DNA of 39,864 nt from Thermoplasmata archaeon (GTDB lineage Archaea > Thermoplasmatota > E2 > DHVEG-1). Positions 23,768 to 32,339 of the stretch are shown piece by piece; position 1 is the first letter of the stretch, and every line of letters begins with the position of its first letter. The position numbers and the translations under genes are program-made. Location: assembly GCA_020054475.1 (NCBI GenBank), contig JAHWGJ010000015.1:1-39864 (forward strand), in the 5' to 3' direction. The notes under the pieces are model-generated. The model saw only the letters and a program-made list of their open reading frames with translations. It ran no database searches and had not been told where the DNA came from.

Positions 23768-24664
23768 ATGTATTTGATAACAAAATGGTTTGGAATATTT
23801 TTAATTGATAAAAAAAATAATATTTTAAAAAAACATCTTTTTTTAAATAATTATTTAGAAATTGCAAAAATTTTAATAAAAATAGAAAACAATGAAATAT
23901 TACCTGAAGAAATTGATATTATTCGTGGAATTAAAGAAAATCAAATAACAGTAAATGAAAAAAGATTAAGAAAAATTGGAAATTATAAACCGGATGATTT
24001 AATTTTTAAGAAAATAATTCTTAATTTTAAAAGTTTTAATTTTACCTTTGATATTTTCCTAAAAGCATCTTTAAAATCAGTTGAATATAAATTGGAAAAA
24101 GAACTAAAATTAAAGGATTATCAGGTAATTCAAATGATAAAATCATTAGATAATTTAATACAAGTTTCTAATTTATTATCTGAAAGATTAGATAATTGGT
24201 TAATGATACATACACCAAAATATAAAATTGAACCGTTTAAAAAAATAATTAATAATATTAAAAAGGAAATAATTAGATTAGAAAATCAAATTAAAATTGA
24301 TGTAAACAAATTAGCTCCGAATTGCTGTAAAATAATTGGACCTATTATCACTGCTAGGTTAATATCTTTATCTGGAAATATGGAGAATTTATCCAAAATG
24401 CCAGCTTCAACAATTCAAATATTGGGTGCAGAAAATGCTTTTTTTAGATTTAAAAAGGAGGGTGGGAAAAACCCTAAACATGGCATAATATATCAAAATA
24501 AAATAATTAACCAATCTCCAAAAAAATATCGAGGTAAAATATCTAGACTAATTGCCACAAAATTATCAATTGCAATTAATGCGGATTTTTATACTAAAAG
24601 AGATATATCAAATATGTTAATAAATGATATAAAAATTAGATTAAAAGAAATACAAAATCTATAA
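23768..24664 (+). CDS. nop5: NOP5 (Nop56/58-like) box C/D sRNP protein
   Basis: 298 residues. It scaffolds archaeal box C/D RNPs that guide 2'-O-methylation of rRNA and tRNA, binding L7Ae-bound RNA and fibrillarin. A short divergent N-terminal domain is followed by a helical coiled-coil region (about 95-185). The Nop domain carries the signature GAENAFFRFKKEGG (from about residue 219) and then KNPKHGIIYQ. The usual Nop motif has GAEKALFRHL, so this copy is slightly altered. It is short for the family; the C-terminal basic extension is missing. Fibrillarin (flpA), often adjacent in archaea, is not next to it: the following gene is a 45-codon ORF. Start ATG, no clear SD. Confidence 0.9.
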   Translation: MYLITKWFGIFLIDKKNNILKKHLFLNNYLEIAKILIKIENNEILPEEIDIIRGIKENQITVNEKRLRKIGNYKPDDLIFKKIILNFKSFNFTFDIFLKASLKSVEYKLEKELKLKDYQVIQMIKSLDNLIQVSNLLSERLDNWLMIHTPKYKIEPFKKIINNIKKEIIRLENQIKIDVNKLAPNCCKIIGPIITARLISLSGNMENLSKMPASTIQILGAENAFFRFKKEGGKNPKHGIIYQNKIINQSPKKYRGKISRLIATKLSIAINADFYTKRDISNMLINDIKIRLKEIQNL

Positions 24665-24806
24665 ACTTATTCATTAACTAATTCATAAAAAAATAAATTT
24701 TTAGACATATTTATTAAATAATAAATGTTATAATAAAGAATTTTTTAATGATTAGCGTTTAAATTTATATCTTATATAATTTGAAAAATTAGGACAAGTG
24801 AAAATT

Positions 24807-24944
24807 ATGCATAAAGATCCAAAAATTAAACCAGATGCATATACAAAAGAAGAAGAGGAATTTCTTAAACATCTAATTAAAAAACATGGTAAGCGATTAG
24901 GTACGAAAGAAGAAAAATATAGAGTTTTTAATAAAAATCCTTAA
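24807..24944 (+). CDS. Small charged protein, 45 residues, unknown
   Basis: The ORF starts at ATG 24807 about 30 bases after a TATA-like CTTATATAAT (24771-24780). AGGAC at 24791-24795 is a weak SD. The product is soluble and very charged (KEEEEFLKHLIKKHGKR), probably a single helix followed by a basic segment. No family is recognised. It lies alone between nop5 and a small membrane protein gene. Promoter position and codon pattern support it; conservation would be needed for certainty. Confidence 0.55.
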   Translation: MHKDPKIKPDAYTKEEEEFLKHLIKKHGKRLGTKEEKYRVFNKNP

Positions 24945-25141
24945 AAAAATTGAAACAGTTTAAAAAAGGTTTTTTTTAAATTTTTTTTAATATACGGGAT
25001 AATTAACATTTAGTATGAAAATAATGATATTAAGAAAAAGTGTCTTAAAATAATTATGGAAAATATTATCATGGGGATTGAAATAAAATTTAATATTTTA
25101 TTAAGTTTGATCATTTACCATTATAAAAAGAGGATTTAGAT

Positions 25142-25393
25142 ATGATTTGGCAGGATTATGCGATAACAATTATAGTATTTATGTTTGTAGCAGTCACCAT
25201 ACCACAATTGATAGATGTAATTAATAATAAAACATCATTGAATCTTTTCACAGCTATTGCAACATCAATTGGAAATTATGGTCTTGCATACGTATTCCTC
25301 ACATTGGATTTATGGTTATCAGTAACCTCTGCAATTCTTATCGCAACTCTTTGGTTGTTATTATTTTTGTTTTCTCTTAGGAATAAAAAATAA
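25142..25393 (+). CDS. SemiSWEET-like small PQ-loop membrane protein
   Basis: 83 residues with three predicted membrane helices (about 6-24, 35-53, 57-79). Pro21-Gln22 sit at the end of the first helix in VTIPQLIDVINNKTS, and the size is that of SemiSWEET sugar transporters, which work as dimers of three-helix units. The match is by layout and the PQ motif only; other small PQ-loop proteins cannot be excluded. The start ATG has GAGG (25131-25134) upstream. It stands alone before trkH. Confidence 0.5.
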   Translation: MIWQDYAITIIVFMFVAVTIPQLIDVINNKTSLNLFTAIATSIGNYGLAYVFLTLDLWLSVTSAILIATLWLLLFLFSLRNKK

Positions 25394-25734
25394 ACTAAAT
25401 ATAATTAATAATTTCAATTTTTTTAGCGTTAAATGAAAGAATTTTTAAATTATTGTGGATTGTTTATAATTTAGCAAGAAGACATTAATAAATAATATTT
25501 TTTTTCTTGTTTTTTGAAACGACAGATGTTAATTTTTTATTAAATGTGGTCAACAAAAAAAGATCATATATATCTTTTAAAAAAATGTTAAAAACAAAAT
25601 AATACGTTATTGTTGAAAAAACAGAAAAATATATAATTTTATTATATATCTATTTGACTGCAAATTTAGTTACTTATAATTATGTTAAATATATTTTAAA
25701 TAAAAAAATTTGGATTATAAGGTCGTTTTTGAGG
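25394..25734. other. Non-coding region before trkH
   Basis: About 340 AT-rich bases with no convincing ORF. AAAAGAT (25558-25564) and ATCTTTT (25572-25578) form a 7-bp hairpin without a following T-run. TATA-like sequence TTTTATTATATATC (about 25637-25650) is the likely trkH promoter and implies a start near 25670, so the TTG at 25654 would be outside or at the very edge of the message. Confidence 0.4.
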
Positions 25735-27246
25735 ATGAATGATATAAAAACTGTGCTAAGAGACATTGGGGCCATACTTATAATATTGGGATTTATATCA
25801 ATAATAACCTTAATTGTTCCTTTATATTTCAATGAATATGGTTTAAATAGCAAAATTGATGCGGTTGGTCCTTTATTAATTACTTCCTTAATATTTTTTA
25901 TTATTGGATTCCCCCTATATTATATCTTCAAAAAAGCGGAATTAGCAAATTTTAAAAGTGCTATGGTTACTGCTGCTCTAGGTTGGTTAATTATATCTGC
26001 TATTGGCTCAATTCCTTTTATTCTTATACCATATAATATCAATTCTTTAGCACATATGGATATCTTATCCGCCTTTTTTGAATCTATATCTGGCTGGACT
26101 GGAACAGGTTTAACAATGGTTGATAATGAAGGCTATTTACCATATACGCTGCAATTTTGGAGGTCCTTCATACAATGGATTGGTGGCGTTGGTGTAATTG
26201 TTTTAACTCTTTCAATTTTAGCAAGACCTGGCACAGGTTCTTTTGTATTATATTTAGGAGAAGCTCGTGATCAAAAAACTCATCCTTCCATTGTTACAAC
26301 TGTTAGAACAATATGGTGGATATTTTTAATTTATACCATAATTGGAATTATTTCATTGTATTTTATAGGTATTTTTTCAAATGATGGCATGACGTTATGG
26401 GAATCAATAAACCATGCTATGACCGGTATAGCTACTGGTGGTTTTTCTGTTAATGATGATAGTATTGCAGGCTTTGGATTAGCTAGTCAAATTGCAATAA
26501 TTTTATTGATGATATTTGGTAGTATTGCTTTTGCTGTACATTACGATCTTCTTAAAGGAAAAATAAGAAGATTTTTATCTGATCCTCAATTAAAAGCAAT
26601 GATAATATTAATAATAATAGGTGTTTTTACATTAATATTCATTAATGCAAATTTCTTCAAATGGGATTTATTTAATAATATTAATAATTCAAGTTTTCAA
26701 TTTATTTCTGCACTAACATGTACGGGCTTTTCATCAGTACAAAATTTACCTAATTGGAGTGAATCAGCAAAATTATTACTTTCATTTGCTATGGTTATTG
26801 GAGGTGCAGCGGGTTCAACTGCAGGTGGTATAAAATTATTTAGAGCAATATTATTAACTAAAGGAGTTGGATGGAGAATTAAACAAGCAATATCAACTCC
26901 TAGACGTGTTTTTATTCATAAACTTGGGGAAAAATCGTTATCTAAAGAAAATGCGATGAATTTAATCAATGAGGCAGCAATAATATCATTTATGTGGATA
27001 ATTTTATTATCTTTTGGAATTATTCTTATTTCAACTATTTTTCCAAAAGAAACGTTAGGTAATGTAATTTTTGAGGTATGTTCTGCTCAAGGAAATGTAG
27101 GTCTAACCTCAGGTATTACGAAAATAGAAATGAATTCAATTGCAAAAATAATGTTAATATTTAATATGTGGATTGGACGATTAGAAATCATACCAATTAT
27201 TGTTTTAATTAGGTCAATATTTGGTTTGAAAAGAAATATTATTTAA
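25735..27246 (+). CDS. trkH: TrkH-family potassium transporter, membrane subunit
   Basis: 503 residues from the ATG at 25735. Homologues normally begin a few residues before VLRDIGAILIILG, which fits this start; an upstream in-frame TTG (25654) would add an atypical 27-residue leader, and a TTG at 25729 is also possible. The four selectivity loops are all visible with their key Gly: GWTGTGLTM, ATGGFSV, CTGFSSV and GNVGLTSG. IQWIGGVGVIVL and GGAAGSTAGGIK are further family hallmarks. It carries K+ (or Na+ with K+) across the membrane. The regulatory TrkA NAD-binding subunit is not encoded in this window. The stop overlaps the end of the convergent gene 27243-27491 by four bases. Confidence 0.92.
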   Translation: MNDIKTVLRDIGAILIILGFISIITLIVPLYFNEYGLNSKIDAVGPLLITSLIFFIIGFPLYYIFKKAELANFKSAMVTAALGWLIISAIGSIPFILIPYNINSLAHMDILSAFFESISGWTGTGLTMVDNEGYLPYTLQFWRSFIQWIGGVGVIVLTLSILARPGTGSFVLYLGEARDQKTHPSIVTTVRTIWWIFLIYTIIGIISLYFIGIFSNDGMTLWESINHAMTGIATGGFSVNDDSIAGFGLASQIAIILLMIFGSIAFAVHYDLLKGKIRRFLSDPQLKAMIILIIIGVFTLIFINANFFKWDLFNNINNSSFQFISALTCTGFSSVQNLPNWSESAKLLLSFAMVIGGAAGSTAGGIKLFRAILLTKGVGWRIKQAISTPRRVFIHKLGEKSLSKENAMNLINEAAIISFMWIILLSFGIILISTIFPKETLGNVIFEVCSAQGNVGLTSGITKIEMNSIAKIMLIFNMWIGRLEIIPIIVLIRSIFGLKRNII

Positions 27247-27491
27247 TCTTTTTCTTCATCTTTAATTATATTAAATTGCTCATCTTGAAATTTTTTTATA
27301 TAAAAATCTAATTGTTGAATTGCATTTAATAATTTATATATTTCTTCATCTTCAGGTTTTGAGGGAACTGTAGAGTGGGAATATTCTTCTTTTTTCCTAT
27401 GAAATTCAGATTTTGAATATTCTAATTGTAAAATATCTCTAGATATTTTTAAATGTTTTATTTTTTCATTAATTTCATGTAAATCATTCAT
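27243..27491 (-). CDS. Small coiled-coil protein, unknown
   Basis: 82 residues when started at the ATG at 27491, which has GAGG nine bases upstream (in GAGGAAAGATATA). A TTG 14 codons earlier would lie before that SD and is less likely. The protein is soluble and helical, with two heptad-rich stretches (LHEINEKIKHLKISRDILQL, quoted to 20 residues, and IYKLLNAIQQLDFYIKKF) joined by a Ser/Pro-rich linker. I do not recognise a family. It is convergent with trkH, and the DUF296 gene lies about 100 bases upstream on the same strand. Confidence 0.6.
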   Translation of the reverse strand: MNDLHEINEKIKHLKISRDILQLEYSKSEFHRKKEEYSHSTVPSKPEDEEIYKLLNAIQQLDFYIKKFQDEQFNIIKDEEKD

Positions 27492-27594
27492 TATATCTTT
27501 CCTCATAGTATAGTTTATTTTTTTGAAATTCAAATATTAATTTAATTTATTAGGTTTATCATGATTTTACTTTAATAATTTTTTATTATATTTT

Positions 27595-28017
27595 CTACTT
27601 GAATAGTATTTTTTTCAAACCAGTTGATTTTTCAAGATTTCTTGAAGCTTGAATAAATGTCTTAAGTAATATTATTTCATTAGTAATCTCAACTTTTCCA
27701 TTTATTAAATGACCACCAATTGACTTCATTTTTTCATTTGACAAAATAGCATGAATATGAAATTCAAAAATATTTTGATCCTGGATTATATTGCCGGATA
27801 AATCTAAAAGCTCATGTGGATTTATAAATTTTTGAGTTAAATATCCACTATTTTTTTTGTAATAACCAAGATAAAAATTTTTTAATTGCCCTACTCCAGA
27901 TAAAATTACGGCGTTAATTATATTATGTTTTTTACATATTTTTGTTAATGATTTGAAAAAATCTTCATCAGTGTTTAATCTAATAAAAACAATATTATTT
28001 TTTTCTTTACTTAACAT
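27595..28017 (-). CDS. PPC/DUF296 domain protein
   Basis: 140 residues. Family marks are the N-terminal strand-helix FIRLNTDEDFFKSL, AVILSGVGQLKNFYLGYY, and the core EFHIHAIL...GGHLINGKV...TNEIIL. The His residues of HIHA and GGHL suggest a metal site. The same fold occurs alone in many archaea and bacteria (AF0104-like) and next to AT-hooks in plant DNA-binding proteins. No AT-hook is present here, so DNA binding is not implied. Start ATG, no SD. Confidence 0.82.
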   Translation of the reverse strand: MLSKEKNNIVFIRLNTDEDFFKSLTKICKKHNIINAVILSGVGQLKNFYLGYYKKNSGYLTQKFINPHELLDLSGNIIQDQNIFEFHIHAILSNEKMKSIGGHLINGKVEITNEIILLKTFIQASRNLEKSTGLKKILFK

Positions 28018-28130
28018 GATACTAAATTTATCATAAAATATAAAAAACTATTTACTGAAATACAAGAGAATATAATCATTAATTTTTTAAATAATACTTC
28101 TATTAAGGATTAATATTATTGGTGTTTTTT

Positions 28131-28718
28131 ATGGATGATAAAATAAATATTAAAAATTTAAATAAATTTATTAAATCATGTGATAAATGTGATTTATGGA
28201 AATCAAAGACTAATTACGTAGTTGGAAATGGTTCTGAAAATTCTGATATATTTTTTATTGGTGAGGCCCCTGGTTATAATGAGGATTTAAAAGGTATTCC
28301 CTTTATTGGAAAAGCAGGAAAAATTTTAGATTACTTACTTCATTCAATAGAAATTGATAGGGGTGAAGTTTATATAACAAATATTCTTAAATGTCGCCCT
28401 CCAAAAAATAGAAATCCAATGCAAAAAGAAATTGAATTATGTACAAAATATTTGGATAAGGAAATAGAACTAATAAAGCCCATAATTATTTCTACATTAG
28501 GTAATTTTTCCAGTAATTTTATTTTTAATAAATTTAAATTAGATTTTGATAAAATTAGTAATATTCACGGTAAAATATTTCCTATAAATTCAGTTAACGG
28601 TAAATTATATCTTATACCTCAATATCATCCTGCAGTTGCAGTATATAATAGCAATAATATAAATATATTAAAAGAGGACTTTAAAAATATTAAATATATT
28701 ATTGATAAATTAAAATAA
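28131..28718 (+). CDS. Family 4 uracil-DNA glycosylase (Fe-S)
   Basis: 195 residues from ATG 28131, with GGTG (28121-28124) six bases upstream; TTG 28119 and GTG 28122 are weaker options. It removes uracil from DNA. GEAPGYNED (44-52) is the family 4 water-activating motif, GIPFIGKAGKIL binds the product region, YITNILKCRPPKNR follows, and YHPA with His166 is the catalytic histidine. The [4Fe-4S] ligands are Cys17, Cys20, Cys88 and Cys104. It matters in organisms with high cytosine deamination. It stands alone between divergent and downstream small genes; a T-run follows (28733-28740). Confidence 0.93.
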   Translation: MDDKINIKNLNKFIKSCDKCDLWKSKTNYVVGNGSENSDIFFIGEAPGYNEDLKGIPFIGKAGKILDYLLHSIEIDRGEVYITNILKCRPPKNRNPMQKEIELCTKYLDKEIELIKPIIISTLGNFSSNFIFNKFKLDFDKISNIHGKIFPINSVNGKLYLIPQYHPAVAVYNSNNINILKEDFKNIKYIIDKLK

Positions 28719-28863
28719 AAAATAATTTCCATCTTTTTTTATTATTATTTAAAAATCATTACCTACATATTCAGATACACATACATTTACACTAAATATT
28801 TAAATAATTATTCTTTATTTTTAAGATAAAGAAAATAAATATTACTAGGATGGATGGTGAAAA

Positions 28864-29283
28864 ATGGAAGAAGTATTAAAGAAAATTGGAAGCTGGTTAT
28901 TTTTAATTGGAATTCTAGTATCAGTGTTAATTGGTCTAATTGTTGGAGCAAATTGGTATGCAGATCCAAATTCATATATGGCTGCTTTATTAGCTGCTTT
29001 GGGTTTTGTAGTTGGATTATTATCCTTCTTTGCAATGGGTTCAATTACACATGAGAAAGTACCTACTTTTTTAATTGCAGCATTAACGTTGGTGGGTATC
29101 GGTGCTCTATCAAGTACATGGACATTTGGAACTTATGAAGGACTTGCACCTTATTTCTTGAATATTACACAATATCTAGCAATTTTTGCAGCTCCAGCAG
29201 CAGGACTCTTGGCCATAAGAGCTATTTGGGATGCTGGAAAAACTGAAGAAATTGAGAAAGTTATTCCAAAGATCCCAAAATAA
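28864..29283 (+). CDS. Small four-helix membrane protein, unknown
   Basis: 139 residues with about four hydrophobic segments (roughly 10-31, 42-60, 68-88, 100-120). The short N-terminus MEEVLKKIGSW is amphipathic and the C-terminus is charged (EEIEKVIPKIPK). The start ATG has GGTGA (28856-28860) directly upstream. Its alanine/glycine-rich helices and richer codon choice differ from AT-biased neighbours, as in well-expressed genes. No family is recognised. It has its own hairpin terminator. Confidence 0.75.
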   Translation: MEEVLKKIGSWLFLIGILVSVLIGLIVGANWYADPNSYMAALLAALGFVVGLLSFFAMGSITHEKVPTFLIAALTLVGIGALSSTWTFGTYEGLAPYFLNITQYLAIFAAPAAGLLAIRAIWDAGKTEEIEKVIPKIPK

Positions 29284-29288
29284 TCAAT

Positions 29289-29321
29289 AGATATATTTTA
29301 AATATATATCTCTCTTTTTTT
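29289..29321 (+). terminator. AT-rich hairpin and T-run after the membrane protein gene
   Basis: AGATATAT (29289-29296) pairs with ATATATCT (29304-29311). A CTC and a T-run (to 29321) follow. It starts six bases after the stop. Confidence 0.5.
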
Positions 29322-29419
29322 ATCTTTTAATGTTTTAATATGATATAATATTCAATATTATCTTATAGCCTTTTTTTAAACAAAATTTTTATAAGATGTT
29401 CTATTTAGAATATTTTAAG

Positions 29420-29779
29420 ATGGGCGTTGAAGTCGAATGTAAAAAAAAGGAAGGTTATATTCATTTAAAATTAAAAGGAGAGTTTCCAGGTGTACAAATT
29501 TTAACAGGTTTTGATAAAATATTAGATTTTGTAAAAAAATATGGTATCGCTAAAGTGCTTTTAGATATAAGATCTTTTGATTATGAACTTTCTGAATTGG
29601 AGAGTTTTAGTATTGGCGAATATATTTCTAAGACATATATGAATGATTTAATTAAAATTGCTTGTTTAAGAAGTTTAAGTAAGAAAAATGATTTTACTGA
29701 AACTGTTGCAGTAAATAGGGGTGCAACTTTCAAATTATTCGATAATGAAAATAATGCTATTAGTTGGTTAAAAGAATAA
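29420..29779 (+). CDS. SpoIIAA-like/STAS-fold protein
   Basis: 119 residues from ATG 29420. An in-frame ATG at 29396 would add eight residues (MFYLEYFK), but TTTTTATAAG just before it fits a transcript start near 29415, leaving 29420 as a near-leaderless start. The alternating strand/helix pattern (GYIHLKLKGEF, KILDFVKKYGIAKVLLDIRS, ETVAVNRGATFKLFDNENNAISWL, quoted in parts) is that of SpoIIAA-like stand-alone STAS proteins, including the usual final ...A..WL. No conserved phosphorylatable Ser is evident. The function is unknown. Confidence 0.6.
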   Translation: MGVEVECKKKEGYIHLKLKGEFPGVQILTGFDKILDFVKKYGIAKVLLDIRSFDYELSELESFSIGEYISKTYMNDLIKIACLRSLSKKNDFTETVAVNRGATFKLFDNENNAISWLKE

Positions 29780-29806
29780 TTTTTTATATTTTATATTATC
29801 TAATAT

Positions 29807-29911
29807 TTATGTTCTATTCCAAATGTCAATAAACCATTTATAAAAACTAATTATTGTCATTGCTAACATTCCTGCAATAAAACCTAATAATATTATTGTA
29901 ATGCTTGGCAT
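29807..29911 (-). CDS. 34-residue single-pass membrane microprotein
   Basis: Start ATG at 29911 with AGGGGATATATAA immediately upstream, a good ribosome binding site. The product has one hydrophobic helix (ITIILLGFIAGMLAMTIISF) and a short Trp-rich basic end (YKWFIDIWNRT). The SD, membrane helix and clean stop support a real gene, although it is too short for routine calling. It is convergent with the STAS-like gene, 27 bases from its stop. Confidence 0.55.
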   Translation of the reverse strand: MPSITIILLGFIAGMLAMTIISFYKWFIDIWNRT

Positions 29912-30092
29912 TTATATATCCCCTTATATGTTAATATTATTTTTATACATTAATTTATTAATTTATATATTATTTATAATTTTACATTAAAATAAAAGAT
30001 TGATATAAAATTTATATATCATAATATAAAAATTATTTTAGTAAAAATAGCTTTTTGATATATTTACAAAAATTAATTTTTCAATCATTAAA

Positions 30093-30112
30093 AGAAAAAC
30101 ATTTATATATAT
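30093..30112 (+). promoter_or_regulatory. BRE/TATA promoter of the PIP-box microprotein ORF
   Basis: AGAAAAAC (30093-30100) followed by TTTATATATA (30102-30111) is a near-ideal archaeal promoter. The predicted start is at about 30131-30133, directly at the ATG of the short ORF 30133-30198. Confidence 0.6.
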
Positions 30113-30132
30113 AGTATTATTCAAAGAATGTG

Positions 30133-30198
30133 ATGTGGATGCAAAAAACTTTATTTGATTTTATAGAAAATGATGATTTAATGAAAAAAGTTCAATAA
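30133..30198 (+). CDS. 21-residue leaderless ORF with PCNA-interacting (PIP) box
   Basis: From ATG 30133 the ORF reads MWMQKTLFDFI and continues ENDDLMKKVQ; a second ATG at 30139 begins at MQKTL. QKTLFDFI fits the PIP-box pattern Q-x-x-L-x-x-F-hydrophobic used by archaeal replication and repair proteins to bind PCNA. A strong promoter sits 27 bases upstream of the first ATG, so a leaderless message is expected. No longer ORF in this frame follows. It lies about 100 bases before pyrE. It could be a PCNA-binding micropeptide, the remnant of a larger gene, or coincidence. Confidence 0.4.
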   Translation: MWMQKTLFDFIENDDLMKKVQ

Positions 30199-30297
30199 GA
30201 TTAAATTTTAAAACTTATCTTATATCGATCTAAAGGAAATACTATAAAATTACACCAAATTAATAAAATATTACTGTATATATCAATAAAGTATAGT

Positions 30298-30822
30298 ATG
30301 AATAAAATTGAAATTATTAAAATTTTGAAGAACTGTGAAGCTATTAAATTTGGAAATTTTATTTTAACATCGGGTACTTCAAGCAATTATTATATAGATA
30401 TAAAAAAGGCAAGTACAGATCCAAATGTATTAAAAAAAATTACACAAGAAATTTCAAAATTTTCAAAAAATTATGATTTAATAGCTGGTATGGAATTAGG
30501 CGCTGTTCCTTTAATTGTAGCTTTATCATTAGAAACTGGAATACCATATGTTATTATTAGAAAAACAAAAAAAGCTCATGGTACAAGTAAACAAATTGAA
30601 GGAAGTAATGTTAAAGATAAGAAAATATTGATTATTGAAGATGTTACTACGAGTGGAGGATCAGTTATTGAAACTATAAAAATTTTAAAACAACAAAAAG
30701 CAATTTTAGACAAAGTAATAGTAATTGTTGATCGTGAAAGTGGCGCAAAGAAAAAAATCGAAGATTTAAATATAGAATTTATTCCACTATTATCTATAAG
30801 TGAAATAATTAATAATAATTGA
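30298..30822 (+). CDS. pyrE: Orotate phosphoribosyltransferase PyrE
   Basis: 174 residues. It joins orotate to PRPP to give orotidine monophosphate. The PRPP-binding motif LIIEDVTTSGGS is at 111-122. The flexible loop RKTKKAHGTSKQIEG (88-102) and FILTSGTSSNYYIDIK (21-36) are typical of the family, and GMELGAVPL matches the substrate region. Start ATG 30298 has no SD and TATA-like sequence 20-30 bases upstream, so a very short leader is likely. It is separate from pyrDK, so the pathway is scattered. Confidence 0.94.
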   Translation: MNKIEIIKILKNCEAIKFGNFILTSGTSSNYYIDIKKASTDPNVLKKITQEISKFSKNYDLIAGMELGAVPLIVALSLETGIPYVIIRKTKKAHGTSKQIEGSNVKDKKILIIEDVTTSGGSVIETIKILKQQKAILDKVIVIVDRESGAKKKIEDLNIEFIPLLSISEIINNN

Positions 30823-31006
30823 TCTTTGATTTAATCACATATTAAATTGATTAAAGAATAATATTGCAAAGCCGTTTTTAAAATAAACATTAAATTTAAA
30901 ATAATATATATGTATTCATTCTTAAATAAATCAATTAAAATAATATCATTTTATCTTACAAAGAAATTATTTTAAATAAGTTTACTTGATATTGGGGGTA
31001 GTTAAT

Positions 31007-32326
31007 TTGAAGGTATTAGTAATAGGCGGTGGAGCTAGGGAACACGCAATATGTGATATTGTTAAAAAATCAAAAAATATTGAATTATATAGTGTAATGA
31101 GTAATATAAATCCAGGAATAGAATCTTTATCAAAAGAATATTTATTTGAAAAAGAAATCGAAGTAGATAAAATTGTAGAATATGCAATAAATAAAAATAT
31201 TGAAATTGTTTTAATAGGGCCTGAGGCTCCTTTGGAATCTGGTTTAACAAATGAGTTAATATTAAATGGTGTTTTAGTATGCGCGCCTAAAAAAGAAGCA
31301 GCTAGAATCGAAACAGATAAGGAATGGATGAGAAATATTCTAAAAAAATATGAAATTCCAGGTCAATTAAAATTCAAATGTTTTACAGATATAAATAAAG
31401 CTGAAATTTTTATTGAAGATTTAAATGGGGAAGTAGTAATAAAACCAATTGGGCTCACTGGAGGTAAAGGAGTAAGAGTTTCTGGTGATCATTTTTATAA
31501 TACTGTCGAAGCAATAGAATATATAGGTGAAATAATAAAGAAAAAAATAGGCGGAAAATCAAAAGTTTTAATTGAAGAAAAAGCAAAAGGAGAAGAATTT
31601 ACCTTACAAGCTTTCTCTGATGGAGTAAGCATAATTCCACTTCCTTTAGTTCAAGATCATAAAAGATTATTTCCTGGAGATAAAGGTCCAAATACTGGAG
31701 GAATGGGTTCATATTCATTATCGAATGGATTATTACCATTTATTTCAAAAAGCATATATGAAGAATCTGCAGCAATTCTACAAAAGATAATAGAATCATT
31801 AAATCGAGAAAAATGTAAATTTATTGGGCCGATTTATGGGCAGTTCATGCTGACAAGTGAAGGACCAAAAATTATTGAAGTAAATGCAAGATTTGGTGAT
31901 CCAGAAGCTATGAATGTTTTACCATTGTTATCATCAGATTATATAGATTTATGCAAGGCAATGTTGAATGAAAACCTTTGTAAAAAGCAAATAATAATCG
32001 ATAATAAATCAACTGTTTGTAAATATATTGTGCCAGAAGGTTATGGGGTGAAAAGTATGATTGATGAAAAAATTACTCTCGATGAAGAAAATATAAAAAA
32101 TTCTGGTTCAAAATTATATTATGCATCAGTAAATAAAAAAAACAATAATATTTATACTACTTCATCAAGATCATTAGCAATCGTTGGGATATCTGATTTA
32201 TTAGTCGATGCAGAAATAATGTGTGAAAATGCTTTAAGATATGTTAAAGGCAAACACATTTACATTAGACATGATATTGGAACATCAAAACTTATACAAA
32301 GTAAAATGAATAAAATTAAAAATTAA
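31007..32326 (+). CDS. purD: Phosphoribosylamine-glycine ligase PurD (GARS)
   Basis: 439 residues from TTG 31007, chosen because GGGGGT (30994-30999) lies seven bases upstream and the protein then begins MKVLVIGGGAREHAI, as homologues do. A TTG at 30986 would add seven residues lying over that SD. ATP-grasp domain features include VVIKPIGLTGGKGV, VLIEEKAKGEEFTLQAF, GPNTGGMGSYS and IEVNARFGDPEAMNVLP. The enzyme makes glycinamide ribonucleotide in purine synthesis. It is not fused to AIRS or GART. The GPN GTPase gene begins 13 bases after its stop. Confidence 0.94.
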   Translation: MKVLVIGGGAREHAICDIVKKSKNIELYSVMSNINPGIESLSKEYLFEKEIEVDKIVEYAINKNIEIVLIGPEAPLESGLTNELILNGVLVCAPKKEAARIETDKEWMRNILKKYEIPGQLKFKCFTDINKAEIFIEDLNGEVVIKPIGLTGGKGVRVSGDHFYNTVEAIEYIGEIIKKKIGGKSKVLIEEKAKGEEFTLQAFSDGVSIIPLPLVQDHKRLFPGDKGPNTGGMGSYSLSNGLLPFISKSIYEESAAILQKIIESLNREKCKFIGPIYGQFMLTSEGPKIIEVNARFGDPEAMNVLPLLSSDYIDLCKAMLNENLCKKQIIIDNKSTVCKYIVPEGYGVKSMIDEKITLDEENIKNSGSKLYYASVNKKNNNIYTTSSRSLAIVGISDLLVDAEIMCENALRYVKGKHIYIRHDIGTSKLIQSKMNKIKN

Positions 32327-32339
32327 AATATAATTTAAT

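Noticed and set aside
25558-25578. Terminator at the AAAAGAT/ATCTTTT hairpin
   Set aside because: No T-run follows on either useful strand and the nearest gene end is about 165 bases away; it may be a chance AT palindrome.
30168-30198. Box C/D sRNA suggested by AUGAUGA near 30168
   Set aside because: No D box (CUGA) at a suitable distance and no terminal stem; the sequence is better explained as codons of the short PIP-box ORF.
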